Origin: Dyella caseinilytica
GTDB lineage: Bacteria; Pseudomonadota; Gammaproteobacteria; Xanthomonadales; Rhodanobacteraceae
DNA length: 64,000 nucleotides
Assembly (NCBI RefSeq): GCF_016865235.1
Contig: NZ_CP064030.1
Location: 1,922,001 to 1,986,000, forward strand
Reading direction: 5' to 3'
Below the pieces are notes generated by a model, which searched no databases, was not told the DNA's origin, and saw nothing but the letters and a program-made list of their open reading frames with translations. Positions 1-9,297 of the stretch are shown here, one piece after another. A program made the translations under genes and the position numbers. Position 1 is the stretch's first letter. Every line of letters starts with the position of its first letter.

Positions 1-2140
1 CAGCGCTAATGATTTCATGCCCCAGGCTTTCCAGTGCCGGCAGTTCCGGCGCGCGATCGGACAGCTCGCGAATCGTGTCGTAGATCTTGACCTCCATGCC
101 ACGCTGATGCGCAGCATCCACATAGGCGCGCATCTTCGCCGGTTCCAGGAACGGGTAATTGATCCACGGATTGATCGGCGTGGCGTGATGGATGTTCACT
201 ACGTTGGCGCCTTGTGCCTTGATCGTGTCCAGATCGCCGTAGGCGTGGAAATAGCGTTCGGCGAAATGCTCCGCCGGATGGATCGTCTTGAACGGCGTGA
301 CGCGCATGACGATGTCGTAATGCAGCGTTTGCCCCGTCGTCATGGTGCGTGGACCACTGAACGCCGTGACCAGATAACGCGTGCCATCGTGCTTGAACGT
401 CACGCCGCCGTGCCCGTCGTTGTCCCACGAGGTGGGCATGACCAGAGGCTGGTCGTGATAGAAGTTGGTATTGAGTGGACGGCGGTAGTGTTCATCGCGA
501 AGATGAAATTCCAGGCCGCCGTTCACGGCGCCGATCCATGCGCCGTCCTGATTGTTCTGCACGTTCCAGCGCCAGCTGAAATCGGCCGGAGCGTGATCGC
601 CGGTCCGGCCAAGGCCAAGCTCATACTGCGCGGCGTTATCCCGCAACGGAATCTGCAGCCGGATGTCACTCAGCGAAACCGGTTGGGTGGCGGTCAGTGC
701 GATGGAGTAGGTCAGCGTACCGTCCGCTTCCAGGCTGGCTTCGACAGTGCTCTGCAACGGGCCCGCTGTGCCGGCGGTTTGCCAATGGACTTTGGCCGGT
801 CCGTCGATCTGCACGTTTGGTTCAGTGGATGAGGTCAGTGCATGCGCGCCGCCAGCATCCTCCACCAGCAACTGCATGGGAGCGGCAAGCAGCGATAGCG
901 GCGTCTTCGCAAAACCCGTCATGCGTTCGTCGAAATGGCTGTCGATTTGCGCTGGCAAGCCGCCATGCGAAAGCGTGATATCGCGCCCGAGAATGCCCAG
1001 CTTTTCACCCTGCACCGTCACTGCCGTGAAGGGCTTGACGAGGTTGTTGTCCTGCGCGAGCGTGGAGTTGAGCCAGCGCAGGCGGGTGAGTTTGAAGGGA
1101 TCATCGTCACCATGCGCCACGGCTTCTGCGCTGCCCACGGTAATGGCCAGCGGTATCGTTTGTGCGGGCACCCCATCTGCGCGGAGTGTCACGTTGCCGC
1201 GATACATGCCGGGTTTGGCCGTGGCAGGGATGTCCAATCCCATCCATAGCGGTTGAACGCGGCCCTGTGGAATGTCCAAATGCGTGACGAAGGGCTGGCC
1301 GGTGTAGTCGGTGCCGCCGAGGTTGAAGCAGGTAAGTGCCGAAGCGGCGATCACTGAGCCATCCGGACCTTGCAGATCGGTAAAGCTCACTTGCACGTTG
1401 TGCACGGCTTGACGAACTGCCCAGGCGCCAACCTGGAAGCTTAGGTATTCGTCACGCAGCGCGTTATCGGCGAACGTGCCGCCTGCACCGCGTTGTGCCC
1501 AGCGTTCGGGGATCTGGTCGAACATCCGAACCGGATGCTCGCGCGTTTCCGGAAACAGCAGCCAGGGCGCGTCAGGATGCACTGCAAGCACGGCCTTGAT
1601 TTCCTGCGGCGTAGCGGTGCGTTCCATATCGGTGTAGGCATCAAAATCATCCACCGCCTGATAACCCAGTAACTTGGCTTGAGGCAGTTTTGCTTCGTGC
1701 GCAGGATCGTTTGCGCCACTGGATCGCAGCCATGCGGCGTCAGCGGTATCGCGCGGCGCCAGATAAGTCACCATTGGGTAATTGGCGCGGCCGCTTGTTA
1801 CGTAGGGCTGATAATAGATGGCGTAAACGCCTGCCTGCTTTGCCTCGAAGACCAGTTCGCCCGTTGCCTGATCGATATGCACGCGCGCCATGTTGCTGAC
1901 GATCTGTCCATCCGGACCGACGACGATGATGGCGACCTGGTCCGGGTGCGCGTCGCGCCTGCGCCAGGGTAGGGTGGCGCGTACCGCTGCTGCGGGTTTG
2001 TCCACCTGCACGGTGTAGCGATGATTGCCGAAGCGATCCGCATTCCAACGTAGTGGTACGGGTTGGGTTTCTGCCCTGAGGCTTGCCGTAAAGCTCAATG
2101 TTGCCAGTGCCAGCATGCAGGGCACGAACCGCTTGTCCAT
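1..2140 (-). CDS. Secreted glycoside-hydrolase-like protein, 3' end outside window
   Basis: The reading frame is open from ATG at 2140 to the window edge (at least 713 residues), so the C-terminus is missing. The start is preceded by a GGAG about 7 bases upstream and followed by a cleavable signal peptide (about residues 1-23, ending SLRA). A long beta-rich N-terminal half is followed by a stretch that reads like the first strands of a TIM barrel (HATPINPWINYPF, then KIYDTIREL). This resembles the DUF6067-type glycoside hydrolase proteins, which have a beta-sandwich plus a barrel and act on polysaccharide outside the cytoplasm. The substrate cannot be told. A GH29 fucosidase lies 10 kb away, so a glycan-degradation role is plausible. 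Family assignment is from remembered patterns and is moderate. Confidence 0.6.
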   Translation of the reverse strand, partial: MDKRFVPCMLALATLSFTASLRAETQPVPLRWNADRFGNHRYTVQVDKPAAAVRATLPWRRRDAHPDQVAIIVVGPDGQIVSNMARVHIDQATGELVFEAKQAGVYAIYYQPYVTSGRANYPMVTYLAPRDTADAAWLRSSGANDPAHEAKLPQAKLLGYQAVDDFDAYTDMERTATPQEIKAVLAVHPDAPWLLFPETREHPVRMFDQIPERWAQRGAGGTFADNALRDEYLSFQVGAWAVRQAVHNVQVSFTDLQGPDGSVIAASALTCFNLGGTDYTGQPFVTHLDIPQGRVQPLWMGLDIPATAKPGMYRGNVTLRADGVPAQTIPLAITVGSAEAVAHGDDDPFKLTRLRWLNSTLAQDNNLVKPFTAVTVQGEKLGILGRDITLSHGGLPAQIDSHFDERMTGFAKTPLSLLAAPMQLLVEDAGGAHALTSSTEPNVQIDGPAKVHWQTAGTAGPLQSTVEASLEADGTLTYSIALTATQPVSLSDIRLQIPLRDNAAQYELGLGRTGDHAPADFSWRWNVQNNQDGAWIGAVNGGLEFHLRDEHYRRPLNTNFYHDQPLVMPTSWDNDGHGGVTFKHDGTRYLVTAFSGPRTMTTGQTLHYDIVMRVTPFKTIHPAEHFAERYFHAYGDLDTIKAQGANVVNIHHATPINPWINYPFLEPAKMRAYVDAAHQRGMEVKIYDTIRELSDRAPELPALESLGHEIISA

Positions 2141-2281
2141 CGTTTTCTCCAACCAGCCATCGATATATGGCCTGTCTAACGCGTGGAGAAAATGCAATCA
2201 AGCACTGAAAGTCACGAATGAACCACAATGACTTTACGCTTATGCATGACAACGATGGTCATGCATAAGCAGCACGAGTAA

Positions 2282-2707
2282 TTACTTCGCCGGTGGAAAC
2301 CACAAGTGCTGAATTTTCCCTTGGCGCACTTCGTACACCGCAAAGGCTTCCGGTTGTCCTTTGCTGGCGGGCAGTCCGATGACGCGCTCGTGATCGACCA
2401 CAATCGGGCCGCTGGCCGAGCGCTGCACAATCTCGACATGAAAATCTTTGGGCACCTTGGCTAGAAACGCAAAAGTGGTTTTCAGGGCGGCGATGCCGTG
2501 GACAGGCGAATCTTTGCCGCTCAGATCGGTGATGGTGACATCGTCGGCATAACAGGCTGCAAAGGCTGCAATGTCATGGGCATTGTAGGCATCCACCTGA
2601 GCCTGCACGACCTGGACGGGGTCGCTGGAGTGGCCGCAGGTTTGTGCCAGTAGCGCTGCTGGCATGCATGCCAGGCACAGGGCTGCGACGTTCTTCGATA
2701 GGAACAT
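2282..2707 (-). CDS. Exported SnoaL/NTF2-like protein
   Basis: 141 residues with an N-terminal signal peptide (MFLSKNVAALCLACMPAALL, cleavage near AQT). The mature part has the NTF2-like pattern: an initial helix (VQVVQAQVDAYNAHDIAAF), then YADDVTITDLSG and a beta-rich half ending in GKIQHLWFPP. Proteins of this fold bind small hydrophobic ligands or act as steroid isomerase-like enzymes. This one has no diagnostic active site visible and the function is unknown. The start at 2707 is chosen over an in-frame ATG 12 bases upstream because an AGAGGA motif sits at the right distance. It is a single gene with no operon partner. Confidence 0.75.
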   Translation of the reverse strand: MFLSKNVAALCLACMPAALLAQTCGHSSDPVQVVQAQVDAYNAHDIAAFAACYADDVTITDLSGKDSPVHGIAALKTTFAFLAKVPKDFHVEIVQRSASGPIVVDHERVIGLPASKGQPEAFAVYEVRQGKIQHLWFPPAK

Positions 2708-2786
2708 AGATCCTCTCAACGCTGTGCTGGGGTGAGAGGATGATAATCACGTTGCAAGCCGCTTGTTGGTATGACTGATGGCATCC

Positions 2787-3500
2787 CTACGATGCTTTGT
2801 GCTTCCCTGCATCGTGCCAGCTCATCAGCAGCGTGCGCGTCTGCTCATGCACGGCAGCTTTGATCATGACGGCCTTGGCGGCGTCGATTTCCTTCCATTC
2901 AAGCAGATCCAGGCAGGCGCCGGGTGGATAGTAGAAAGCCAGCACCAGACCCTTCAGGGTAAGCAGTCGGATGCGAGTGATGGTGTCACCGGGACGGGTG
3001 TGCATGATGTTTGCGAGCAGCGAAAGCATCAGCTTGTTGATCGGCCGCTTCATTTTCTTCTGCAGCATTTCCGAGGCAACGTTGGGGGATTCGCCCGCCA
3101 GTTCCCGCCCGACCAGGCGCCCTTTGGAAAGATGCGGTTGTACCAGCACGCTATCGAGGGTCAAGGCCTGGATACGCAAGTAGGCATCGATCAGTATGTT
3201 GACGTCAGCGTTGTTCTTCAGCGCGTCGCGGATTTGCTTCATGACCGGTGCGTAGCGAGCCTTCAGGTCATCGGTGATGTACTCGGCGCAGGCTTTGTAC
3301 AGGCCTTCCTTGCTTTCGAAGTAGTACTGCAGCGCTGGCGCATTCACGCCGGCGGCAGAGGCGATATCGCGCGTCGAAGCGCGTTCGAAGCCGTGTTCCC
3401 CAAACAGCTGAATGGCCGCATCGATGATGCGCTGGCGGGTTTCGTCGCCCCGGGCATATCCGCCGGCGGATGGGCGGCGAAGGCGCTTGGCTTGAGTCAT
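2787..3500 (-). CDS. TetR-family regulator with CecR-type C-terminus
   Basis: 237 residues. The N-terminal helix-turn-helix (RQRIIDAAIQLFGEHGF, then TRDIASAAGVNAPALQYYF, residues about 22-65) is typical TetR. The C-terminal ligand domain, with a long PHLSKGRLVGREL helix, resembles the DUF1956/CecR group that represses efflux genes. The start at 3500 is chosen because GGAGAA lies 5 bases upstream; an upstream extension to 3608 would run through the promoter region. It is divergent from the EmrA/EmrB/NodT operon and very probably represses it and itself through sites in the shared 88-bp gap, which holds two TACC-N4-GGAATAA repeats. Confidence 0.9.
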   Translation of the reverse strand: MTQAKRLRRPSAGGYARGDETRQRIIDAAIQLFGEHGFERASTRDIASAAGVNAPALQYYFESKEGLYKACAEYITDDLKARYAPVMKQIRDALKNNADVNILIDAYLRIQALTLDSVLVQPHLSKGRLVGRELAGESPNVASEMLQKKMKRPINKLMLSLLANIMHTRPGDTITRIRLLTLKGLVLAFYYPPGACLDLLEWKEIDAAKAVMIKAAVHEQTRTLLMSWHDAGKHKAS

Positions 3501-3544
3501 AGGGTTCTCCATCTCTGCCACCAAGATAGCATTTGACAAAAATA

Positions 3545-3577
3545 TACCGATCGGAATAAATTTACCAGATGGAATAA
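3545..3577. promoter_or_regulatory. Tandem operator-like repeats between TetR gene and efflux operon
   Basis: Two 15-base direct copies, TACCGATCGGAATAA (3545-3559) and TACCAGATGGAATAA (3563-3577), 18 bases apart and identical at 11 of 15 positions. The first contains the palindrome CCGATCGG. The stretch is AT-rich and contains the only space for the divergent promoters. Binding by the adjacent TetR-type protein is an inference from position and repeat structure. Confidence 0.5.
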
Positions 3578-3588
3578 TTTCGGGGTCG

Positions 3589-4734
3589 ATGGGCATGCCT
3601 GCTTCCAATACAAGCGCATCGGGTGATGCGCCGAATACTTCTGCCGCCGCACCGGCGCGGCGTAATGTGCCGCGTTTTCTGTTGCCGGTCGGCCTTGCGC
3701 TGGCGGTAGTGGCCGTGGTCGCACTGGCCTATTGGTGGATCGTCGGCCGCTTCATTCAGAGCACCGACGATGCGTACCTGCAAGCCGACAGCGTCACCGT
3801 GGCGCCCAAGGTCAGCGGCTATGTCACGGATGTTTACGTGGGCGATAACGTGCCGGTGAAGGCGGGTGACCCGTTGGTACGGCTGGACAGCCGCCAGTAT
3901 CAGGCGGCGCTGGATCAGTCCAAGGCGACGGTCGATGCGCGCAGGGCGGACATCGAGCGTGCCCAGGCGGGCATCCAGCAACAGCAGGCGGCCATCGAGC
4001 AGGCCAGGGCGCAGCTGCAGGTCGCGCAAGTCAGTGCAAAGCACGCGGAAGACGAAGTACGCCGCTATAGCCCGCTGGCGAAAACCGGCGCGGAGAGCGG
4101 CGATCAATTGTCGGTGTTGATCAGCAACCGGGATCAGGCGCAGGCCACGCTGACCGCCGACAAGGCTGCGCTGGATCAGGCAGAAGCCCGCATTGCCGAT
4201 CTCAATGCGCAGATCGCGCAGGCGCAAGCACAGCTGGAAGCTGCGCAGGCTTCTGCCAAGCAATCACAGCTGGATCTGCAAGACACCTTGGTACGCAGCT
4301 CACTGGATGGCCGCGTCGGCGATCGTACGGTTCGCGTGGGGCAATATGCCCAGCCGGGTACACGCCTGATGACGGTGGTGCCGGTGCAGAGCATTTATCT
4401 CACCGCCAACTTCAAGGAAACCCAGATCGGCCGCATGCGCGCGGGCCAGTCGGCCAAGGTGCATGTGGATGCTCTGCCCGGTGCGGATCTGCATGGGGTG
4501 GTCGACAGCTTTGCACCGGGTACCGGTTCGGAGTTCGCGCTGTTGCCGCCGGAAAACGCGACCGGCAACTTCACCAAGATTGTGCAGCGCGTGCCGGTGC
4601 GCATTCGGATCGACACCGATGAGCAGACGCGCAAGCGGCTGGTGCCGGGCCTGTCGGTCACGGTGGACGTGGATACCCGTTCGGAAGGCAGCAGTGTGCA
4701 ACAACAGGCTTCGGTGGTAGGCCAGCATGGCTGA
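3589..4734 (+). CDS. emrA: EmrA-type membrane fusion protein
   Basis: 381 residues. There is one N-terminal transmembrane helix (about 29-50), then the HlyD/EmrA layout: a split lipoyl-like domain (VTVAPKVSGYVTDVYVGDN near residue 65), a long Gln/Ala-rich coiled-coil hairpin (about 105-225), and a beta-barrel (IYLTANFKETQIGRMRAGQ). The family joins an inner-membrane MFS pump to an outer-membrane channel. The stop overlaps the start of the MFS gene by 8 bases, which suggests translational coupling. It is the first gene of a three-gene operon and is probably controlled by the divergent TetR regulator. The substrate is unknown, likely hydrophobic drugs. Confidence 0.93.
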   Translation: MGMPASNTSASGDAPNTSAAAPARRNVPRFLLPVGLALAVVAVVALAYWWIVGRFIQSTDDAYLQADSVTVAPKVSGYVTDVYVGDNVPVKAGDPLVRLDSRQYQAALDQSKATVDARRADIERAQAGIQQQQAAIEQARAQLQVAQVSAKHAEDEVRRYSPLAKTGAESGDQLSVLISNRDQAQATLTADKAALDQAEARIADLNAQIAQAQAQLEAAQASAKQSQLDLQDTLVRSSLDGRVGDRTVRVGQYAQPGTRLMTVVPVQSIYLTANFKETQIGRMRAGQSAKVHVDALPGADLHGVVDSFAPGTGSEFALLPPENATGNFTKIVQRVPVRIRIDTDEQTRKRLVPGLSVTVDVDTRSEGSSVQQQASVVGQHG

Positions 4735-6307
4735 GACCGTCGCCAATCCGGCCCAACATCCGGAGCGCGCCAGTGTCGGTGACTGGATTGCCGTGGCGGC
4801 AGGTTCGCTCGGCGCGCTGATGGCGACGCTGGATATCTCGATCACCAATTCGGCCTTGCCGCAAATCCAGGGCGAAATCGGTGCCACTGGCACCGAGGGT
4901 ACGTGGATCTCGACCGGCTACCTGATGTCGGAAATCGTGATCATCCCGCTTGCGGCCTGGCTGTCGCGCGTCTTCGGGCTGCGCAACTTCCTGCTCGGCT
5001 GCGCGGTGCTGTTCATCCTGTTTTCGATGATGTGCGGCATGTCGCACACGCTGACGATGATGATCATCGGGCGCATCGGACAGGGTCTTACCGGCGGCGC
5101 AATGATTCCGACCGCGCAGACCATCATCCGTACGCGCTTGCCGATGTCGCAGTTGCCCATCGGCATGACGGCGTTCGGACTGATTGTGTTGCTTGGCCCG
5201 TTGCTCGGTCCGGTGCTCGGCGGCTGGTTGACGGAAAACATCAGCTGGAGCTGGTGCTTCTTTATCAATCTTCCGGTTTGCATTGGCTTGATCACGTTGC
5301 TGCTGGCCGGTTTGCCATCGGCGCCGCTGCATCTGGAGGCGCTCAGACAAGCCGACTGGCTGGGCATCATCGGGCTGTCGGCGGGACTGAGTTCGTTGAC
5401 GGTTGTACTGGAAAACGGTCAGCGCGAGCGCTGGTTCGAATCGGACATGATTGTCTGGCTCAGCGTGTTGTCAGCGATCGGCATGGTGTTGATCGCGATC
5501 TCGCAGTTCACCGCCAAGCGGCCGGTGATGCGACTGAGTCTGCTCAGCAACCCGCGCTATGCGAGCGTCATTTTCATCGTATTGGTGGTCGGCGCGGCGC
5601 TGTATGGCGTGATCTATCTGATTCCGCAGTTTCTCGGCTTGATCGCGGGTTACAACGCGGAGCAATCCGGCTGGGTGATGCTGGTATCGGGTGTGCCTGC
5701 CTTCATGATGATGCCGATCCTGCCGCGCCTGCTCGGCCGGGTGGATTTCCGCATTCTGGTCATCACCGGTCTGCTGTGTTTCGTGTTCAGCTGCATGCTG
5801 GACATTCATCTGACGGCGCAAAGCGTGGGCCACGATTTCTTCTGGTCGCAGCTGGTTCGCGGTGCCGGGCAGATGTTGGCGATGATGCCGCTGAACCAGG
5901 CGTCGATGGCGGCCGTTTCACGCGAAGAGTCGGGTGATGCAGCCGGTATCTACAACATGGCGCGCAATCTTGGTGGTTCGATTGGTCTGGCGATCATCGG
6001 CACGGTCATCGATCGGCGCAATACATTCCATGTCGCAGCCATACGCGAATCGCTGACCGCCAATTCGGTGCTGGGGCAGGAACGTATTGCCGCCAATGCG
6101 GGGAGCTGGTTCGCGCGCACCGGCGACATGGCGTATTCACAGATGCGTGCGCTGGGTCAGCTTGCCGGCCAGATCGAGCAGCAGGCCATGGTGATGACCT
6201 TTTCGGAAGTCTTTTATCTGCTGGGAATCGCTTTGCTGTGCTGCATTCCGCTTGCGTTGTTGCTCAAGACGCCGCGCTATCACGCGCCGGTTAGCGAAGG
6301 CCATTAA
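4727..6307 (+). CDS. emrB: DHA2-family MFS drug exporter, EmrB type
   Basis: 526 residues with about 14 hydrophobic segments, the size and topology of DHA2 (14-TM) proton-drug antiporters. Motif A-like LAAWLSRVFGLRN follows helix 2. The antiporter motif C region reads LLGPLLGPVLGGWL in helix 5, followed by ENISWSWCFFINLP, a signature of the EmrB/QacA group. It lies between the fusion protein (8-base overlap) and an outer-membrane lipoprotein, so the three should form one tripartite pump across both membranes. Confidence 0.93.
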   Translation: MAETVANPAQHPERASVGDWIAVAAGSLGALMATLDISITNSALPQIQGEIGATGTEGTWISTGYLMSEIVIIPLAAWLSRVFGLRNFLLGCAVLFILFSMMCGMSHTLTMMIIGRIGQGLTGGAMIPTAQTIIRTRLPMSQLPIGMTAFGLIVLLGPLLGPVLGGWLTENISWSWCFFINLPVCIGLITLLLAGLPSAPLHLEALRQADWLGIIGLSAGLSSLTVVLENGQRERWFESDMIVWLSVLSAIGMVLIAISQFTAKRPVMRLSLLSNPRYASVIFIVLVVGAALYGVIYLIPQFLGLIAGYNAEQSGWVMLVSGVPAFMMMPILPRLLGRVDFRILVITGLLCFVFSCMLDIHLTAQSVGHDFFWSQLVRGAGQMLAMMPLNQASMAAVSREESGDAAGIYNMARNLGGSIGLAIIGTVIDRRNTFHVAAIRESLTANSVLGQERIAANAGSWFARTGDMAYSQMRALGQLAGQIEQQAMVMTFSEVFYLLGIALLCCIPLALLLKTPRYHAPVSEGH

Positions 6308-6318
6308 AGGTGTTTGTT

Positions 6319-7821
6319 ATGTCCATTTCTTCCTTGCGCTACGCACGCATCTCTTGTGCAGCGCTGCTGACCGCAGTGGCGGGGCTTTCCGGATGCACGG
6401 TGGGGCCTGATTATCGTGGTGCCCCGGATGTCGCCCACGGCGCGGCGCAGGCGGGAGCGTTCGTGCGCGCGCCGTCCGCTGGTGTGACCTCGGCCGGGCA
6501 TGCGCCAAGTCGCTGGTGGGAATCGCTGGGTGATCCGCAATTGAACGCATTGATCGACGCGGCGTTGCAGAACAATTCGGATCTGCACGCGGCTCAGGCA
6601 CGCCTGCGCGAATCACGCGCCCAGTTGCAGCAGCAACGCGCGGCGGATATGCCGAAGGTATCGGCGGACGCTGCAGCGATGCGTATGCGCGAGCCGGATC
6701 TCTCCGGTTTGCAATCACTGGAGCAAAATTCCGGCAATACGCAGAACAGTGGACAGACTGCCAGCACCTCGCACGGACAGGGACCGCTGCAGCTGTATAG
6801 CGCTGGATTCGACGCGTCCTGGGAAATCGATCTGTTCGGCGGAACGCGCCGCGCCATCGAAGCCGCTTCGGCACAAGCCGAGGCGGTCAACGCCGATCTG
6901 GCTGACACGCAGGTGTCGCTGGCCGCGGAAGTGGCCCAGGCCTATATCGATTTGCGCAGCCAGCAGCAGCGCCTCGTACTGGCCAATCAGTCCGCGCAGC
7001 TCGAGCAGAAAACGCTGGATCTGATCCGGCAGCAGCGTGAGCGTGGTGTGGTCACCGACTCAGATGTCGAACGGCAGACCACGCAAGTGGAAAACACCAA
7101 GGCCACCCTGATCCCGTTGGACGAGCAGATCACCGAATCACTCGACCAGCTTGCCGTGCTGACCGGTCAGGCGCCCGGCGCATTGGATAGCGAACTTTCC
7201 TCACAGGCTTCACTGCCTTTGCTGCCGGCATCGGTGCCGGTTGATGATCCGGCGACGGTGTTGAAGCGTCGTCCGGATATCCGTGCCGCCGAGCGCCGCC
7301 TTGCTGCAAGCAATGCGCAAATCGGTCAACACGAGGCGGATCTGTTTCCCAAGGTGACGATGCTTGGCTTTATCGGTTCCAATGCCTCCGATCCGGGACA
7401 TTTGACGCGCAAGAGCGCGCTTACCTGGCTGGGTGTGCCTTATTTGCAGTGGGATTTGATGGACTTCGGCCGTACGCGCGGCAGCATTCGCCAGGCAGAG
7501 GCGAGCCGTGATGAAGCGGCCGCCCATTACACGCAAACCGTGCTTGCCGCCTTGCAGGACGCCAATAACGCGCTCTCGCGTTATGGCCATCAGCGTGAGA
7601 GCGTGGCGCGTCTGCAGCTGATTGAAGCATCGGCGGACCGTTCCGCTACCTTGATGCGCCAGCGCTACGAGGCGGGTGCCTCATCGTTGATCGATCTGCT
7701 GGATACGCAACGGGTGCAATTCAGCGCCCAGCAGAATCTGGTCCAGGGCAGGGCGGAGCTGCTCAATGATTTTGTATCGCTGCAAAAGAGTTTTGGACTC
7801 GGTTGGGCTTCCGCGCAATAG
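6319..7821 (+). CDS. NodT/OprM-type outer-membrane efflux lipoprotein
   Basis: About 500 residues. The lipobox LSGC (Cys near residue 24) predicts a lipid-anchored mature protein. The body contains the two OEP repeats, including SRWWESLGDPQLNALIDAAL near the start, YIDLRSQQQRL, the LKRRPDIRAAERRLAASNAQIG segment that is nearly invariant in the NodT group, and ALLDTQ-like repeats at the end (SLIDLLDTQR). It forms the outer-membrane channel for the EmrAB-like pump. It starts 11 bases after the MFS stop and ends the operon. An in-frame ATG at 6310 is the alternative start. Confidence 0.92.
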   Translation: MSISSLRYARISCAALLTAVAGLSGCTVGPDYRGAPDVAHGAAQAGAFVRAPSAGVTSAGHAPSRWWESLGDPQLNALIDAALQNNSDLHAAQARLRESRAQLQQQRAADMPKVSADAAAMRMREPDLSGLQSLEQNSGNTQNSGQTASTSHGQGPLQLYSAGFDASWEIDLFGGTRRAIEAASAQAEAVNADLADTQVSLAAEVAQAYIDLRSQQQRLVLANQSAQLEQKTLDLIRQQRERGVVTDSDVERQTTQVENTKATLIPLDEQITESLDQLAVLTGQAPGALDSELSSQASLPLLPASVPVDDPATVLKRRPDIRAAERRLAASNAQIGQHEADLFPKVTMLGFIGSNASDPGHLTRKSALTWLGVPYLQWDLMDFGRTRGSIRQAEASRDEAAAHYTQTVLAALQDANNALSRYGHQRESVARLQLIEASADRSATLMRQRYEAGASSLIDLLDTQRVQFSAQQNLVQGRAELLNDFVSLQKSFGLGWASAQ

Positions 7822-7893
7822 ACATCTGCGCCGCCAACATGACGGTTTGAGACGTCAAAGCTTTTGCAGTCAGCCCTTATTTGGGGAGCTTCA

Positions 7894-8082
7894 CTAGGCT
7901 GCAGCGGCTTTGTGGTCAATCAGATCGGTGGTTATCTCGACCAGGCTGGCTGCGGCAACCGAAGCCAGTCGCTGCGGCCAGCAGTCATGAATGTGTTCGG
8001 CGACCAAGCATGGTTCGCCCACGCTGCACTGAGGGCAGGTGCGGTTATGCAACATCAGTTCTTCGATGACGGATTCGGTCAT
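7894..8082 (-). CDS. Small Cys-rich protein, unknown
   Basis: 62 residues with four Cys (CPQC, PC, and DC further on) in the first half and an Ala-rich helix at the end. ATG at 8082 has GGGGAAT about 8 bases upstream, which supports it as a real small gene; the longer frame from 8097 lacks this. The CPQC...EPC spacing could hold a metal ion but no family is recognised. It is convergent with the efflux operon and upstream in the same direction as nothing obvious. Moderate confidence as a gene, no function offered. Confidence 0.5.
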   Translation of the reverse strand: MTESVIEELMLHNRTCPQCSVGEPCLVAEHIHDCWPQRLASVAAASLVEITTDLIDHKAAAA

Positions 8083-8175
8083 GGCTGGATTCCCCATGGA
8101 CGGCTCGGCATGAATGGCCGCGCCGGTTGATGGCTTGCCTTGGTTGTATCGGCCGGCTGGCGCATGACTTGAGTA

Positions 8176-9297
8176 TCAAGTCACCGCATCGGCGCCCCAT
8201 AGGGCTTCCATGCTGACGCTCAGATCCAGCTCGTCCAGATTGACCGCCTCGCTGATGGCGTGCGCACCCACATCGCCGCGCCGGCGTATGGGTGTGGTGA
8301 CACGCAGGCCGTCATGGGTGGTGATGGAAGACACTTGCGGCGTCAGGCTGTCGTTACCACGGTGCGTCACGACGGCGATGCTGCCATTGCGCAGCCGTAC
8401 GCCGGTGCCAGGCGGATAAATACCCAGCGTCTTGATAAAGCTGGTGGCAACTTTGTCGTCGAGCCGCGCGCCTTCGTTCAGATAAAGCCGGCGTAGGGCG
8501 ATGTGAGCCTGGAGCGGTGGCCGGTAGTTGCGACCCGTGACGCGAGCGCAATACACATCTGCCGAGGCGAGCAGGCGTGCGGGCAGGCCGATGGCGTCGC
8601 CGCGCTTGCCTTCAGGGTAACCGCTGCCGTCCGAGCGTTCATGGTGATCCAGCACCACCTGCAACCATAGTTCATCGGTAACGCCATACTCACGCAGCAA
8701 GGCTACGCTGTGCGCGCAATGTTGGCGCACTTCATGATGTTGATCGTCGTTTAGCGGGCCATCCACGGTCAGCAATGACTGCTGCAAATCCAGCATTCCT
8801 ACGTTCATGGTCAAGGCTGCAGCCATGATCGACATGTGTTCCTTAAGCGGCAGTTCCAGCGCAGCGCCGACCAGCTCGCAAGTGATTGCCACGTTCACCA
8901 TATGCCGCGTGGCGTAATGCCCTTCCCGATTCAGGAGGATGGAGGCGAGCGAGAGATCGGCATTGGTCTGGCACGCGCGGCGAAGCAGCTCCGTTATGCG
9001 CTTTATTTCGCTGGGAAAGTCCGTGGATTCGGCATCTGTAAGCAGAATATGCAATCGGCTTCGCGCCGAAAGAATCTGGTTCAGCGGGCGATTGGCCAAC
9101 GCGCTGTCGTCAAACATGCCCGACCGTTTTGCCGAAGAGGTCGTGTCATCGAAATAGGCGACGCGCACCAGGCGTTCCACCGATGCCTCGCTGGTCAGCA
9201 CATGGCCGGCACGGAGCAGCAGTTTGCCACGCTCGTCATAAGCGTCAAAAGGCAGAGCCTGGCCCACTTGCAACTCGCCCGACTGAATCGGTCGCAT
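8176..9297 (-). CDS. HD-GYP-like protein with degenerate HD site
   Basis: 373 residues. The N-terminal part is the DUF3391-like region found before many HD-GYP domains. The HD-GYP half has H132, a HHE (218-220) and a GSGYP (224-228). However, the segment where LHDIGK should stand reads ALTMNVGMLD (161-170), so both residues of the metal-binding HD pair are lost. HD-GYP proteins hydrolyse cyclic di-GMP in the cytoplasm; this copy is probably a sensor or a dead enzyme. The C-terminus has a PilZ-like or SH3-like strand-rich tail (IYPPGTGVRLRNGSIAVV), as in other HD-GYP proteins. The start at 9297 has GAGGGG 8 bases upstream. Confidence 0.8.
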   Translation of the reverse strand: MRPIQSGELQVGQALPFDAYDERGKLLLRAGHVLTSEASVERLVRVAYFDDTTSSAKRSGMFDDSALANRPLNQILSARSRLHILLTDAESTDFPSEIKRITELLRRACQTNADLSLASILLNREGHYATRHMVNVAITCELVGAALELPLKEHMSIMAAALTMNVGMLDLQQSLLTVDGPLNDDQHHEVRQHCAHSVALLREYGVTDELWLQVVLDHHERSDGSGYPEGKRGDAIGLPARLLASADVYCARVTGRNYRPPLQAHIALRRLYLNEGARLDDKVATSFIKTLGIYPPGTGVRLRNGSIAVVTHRGNDSLTPQVSSITTHDGLRVTTPIRRRGDVGAHAISEAVNLDELDLSVSMEALWGADAVT

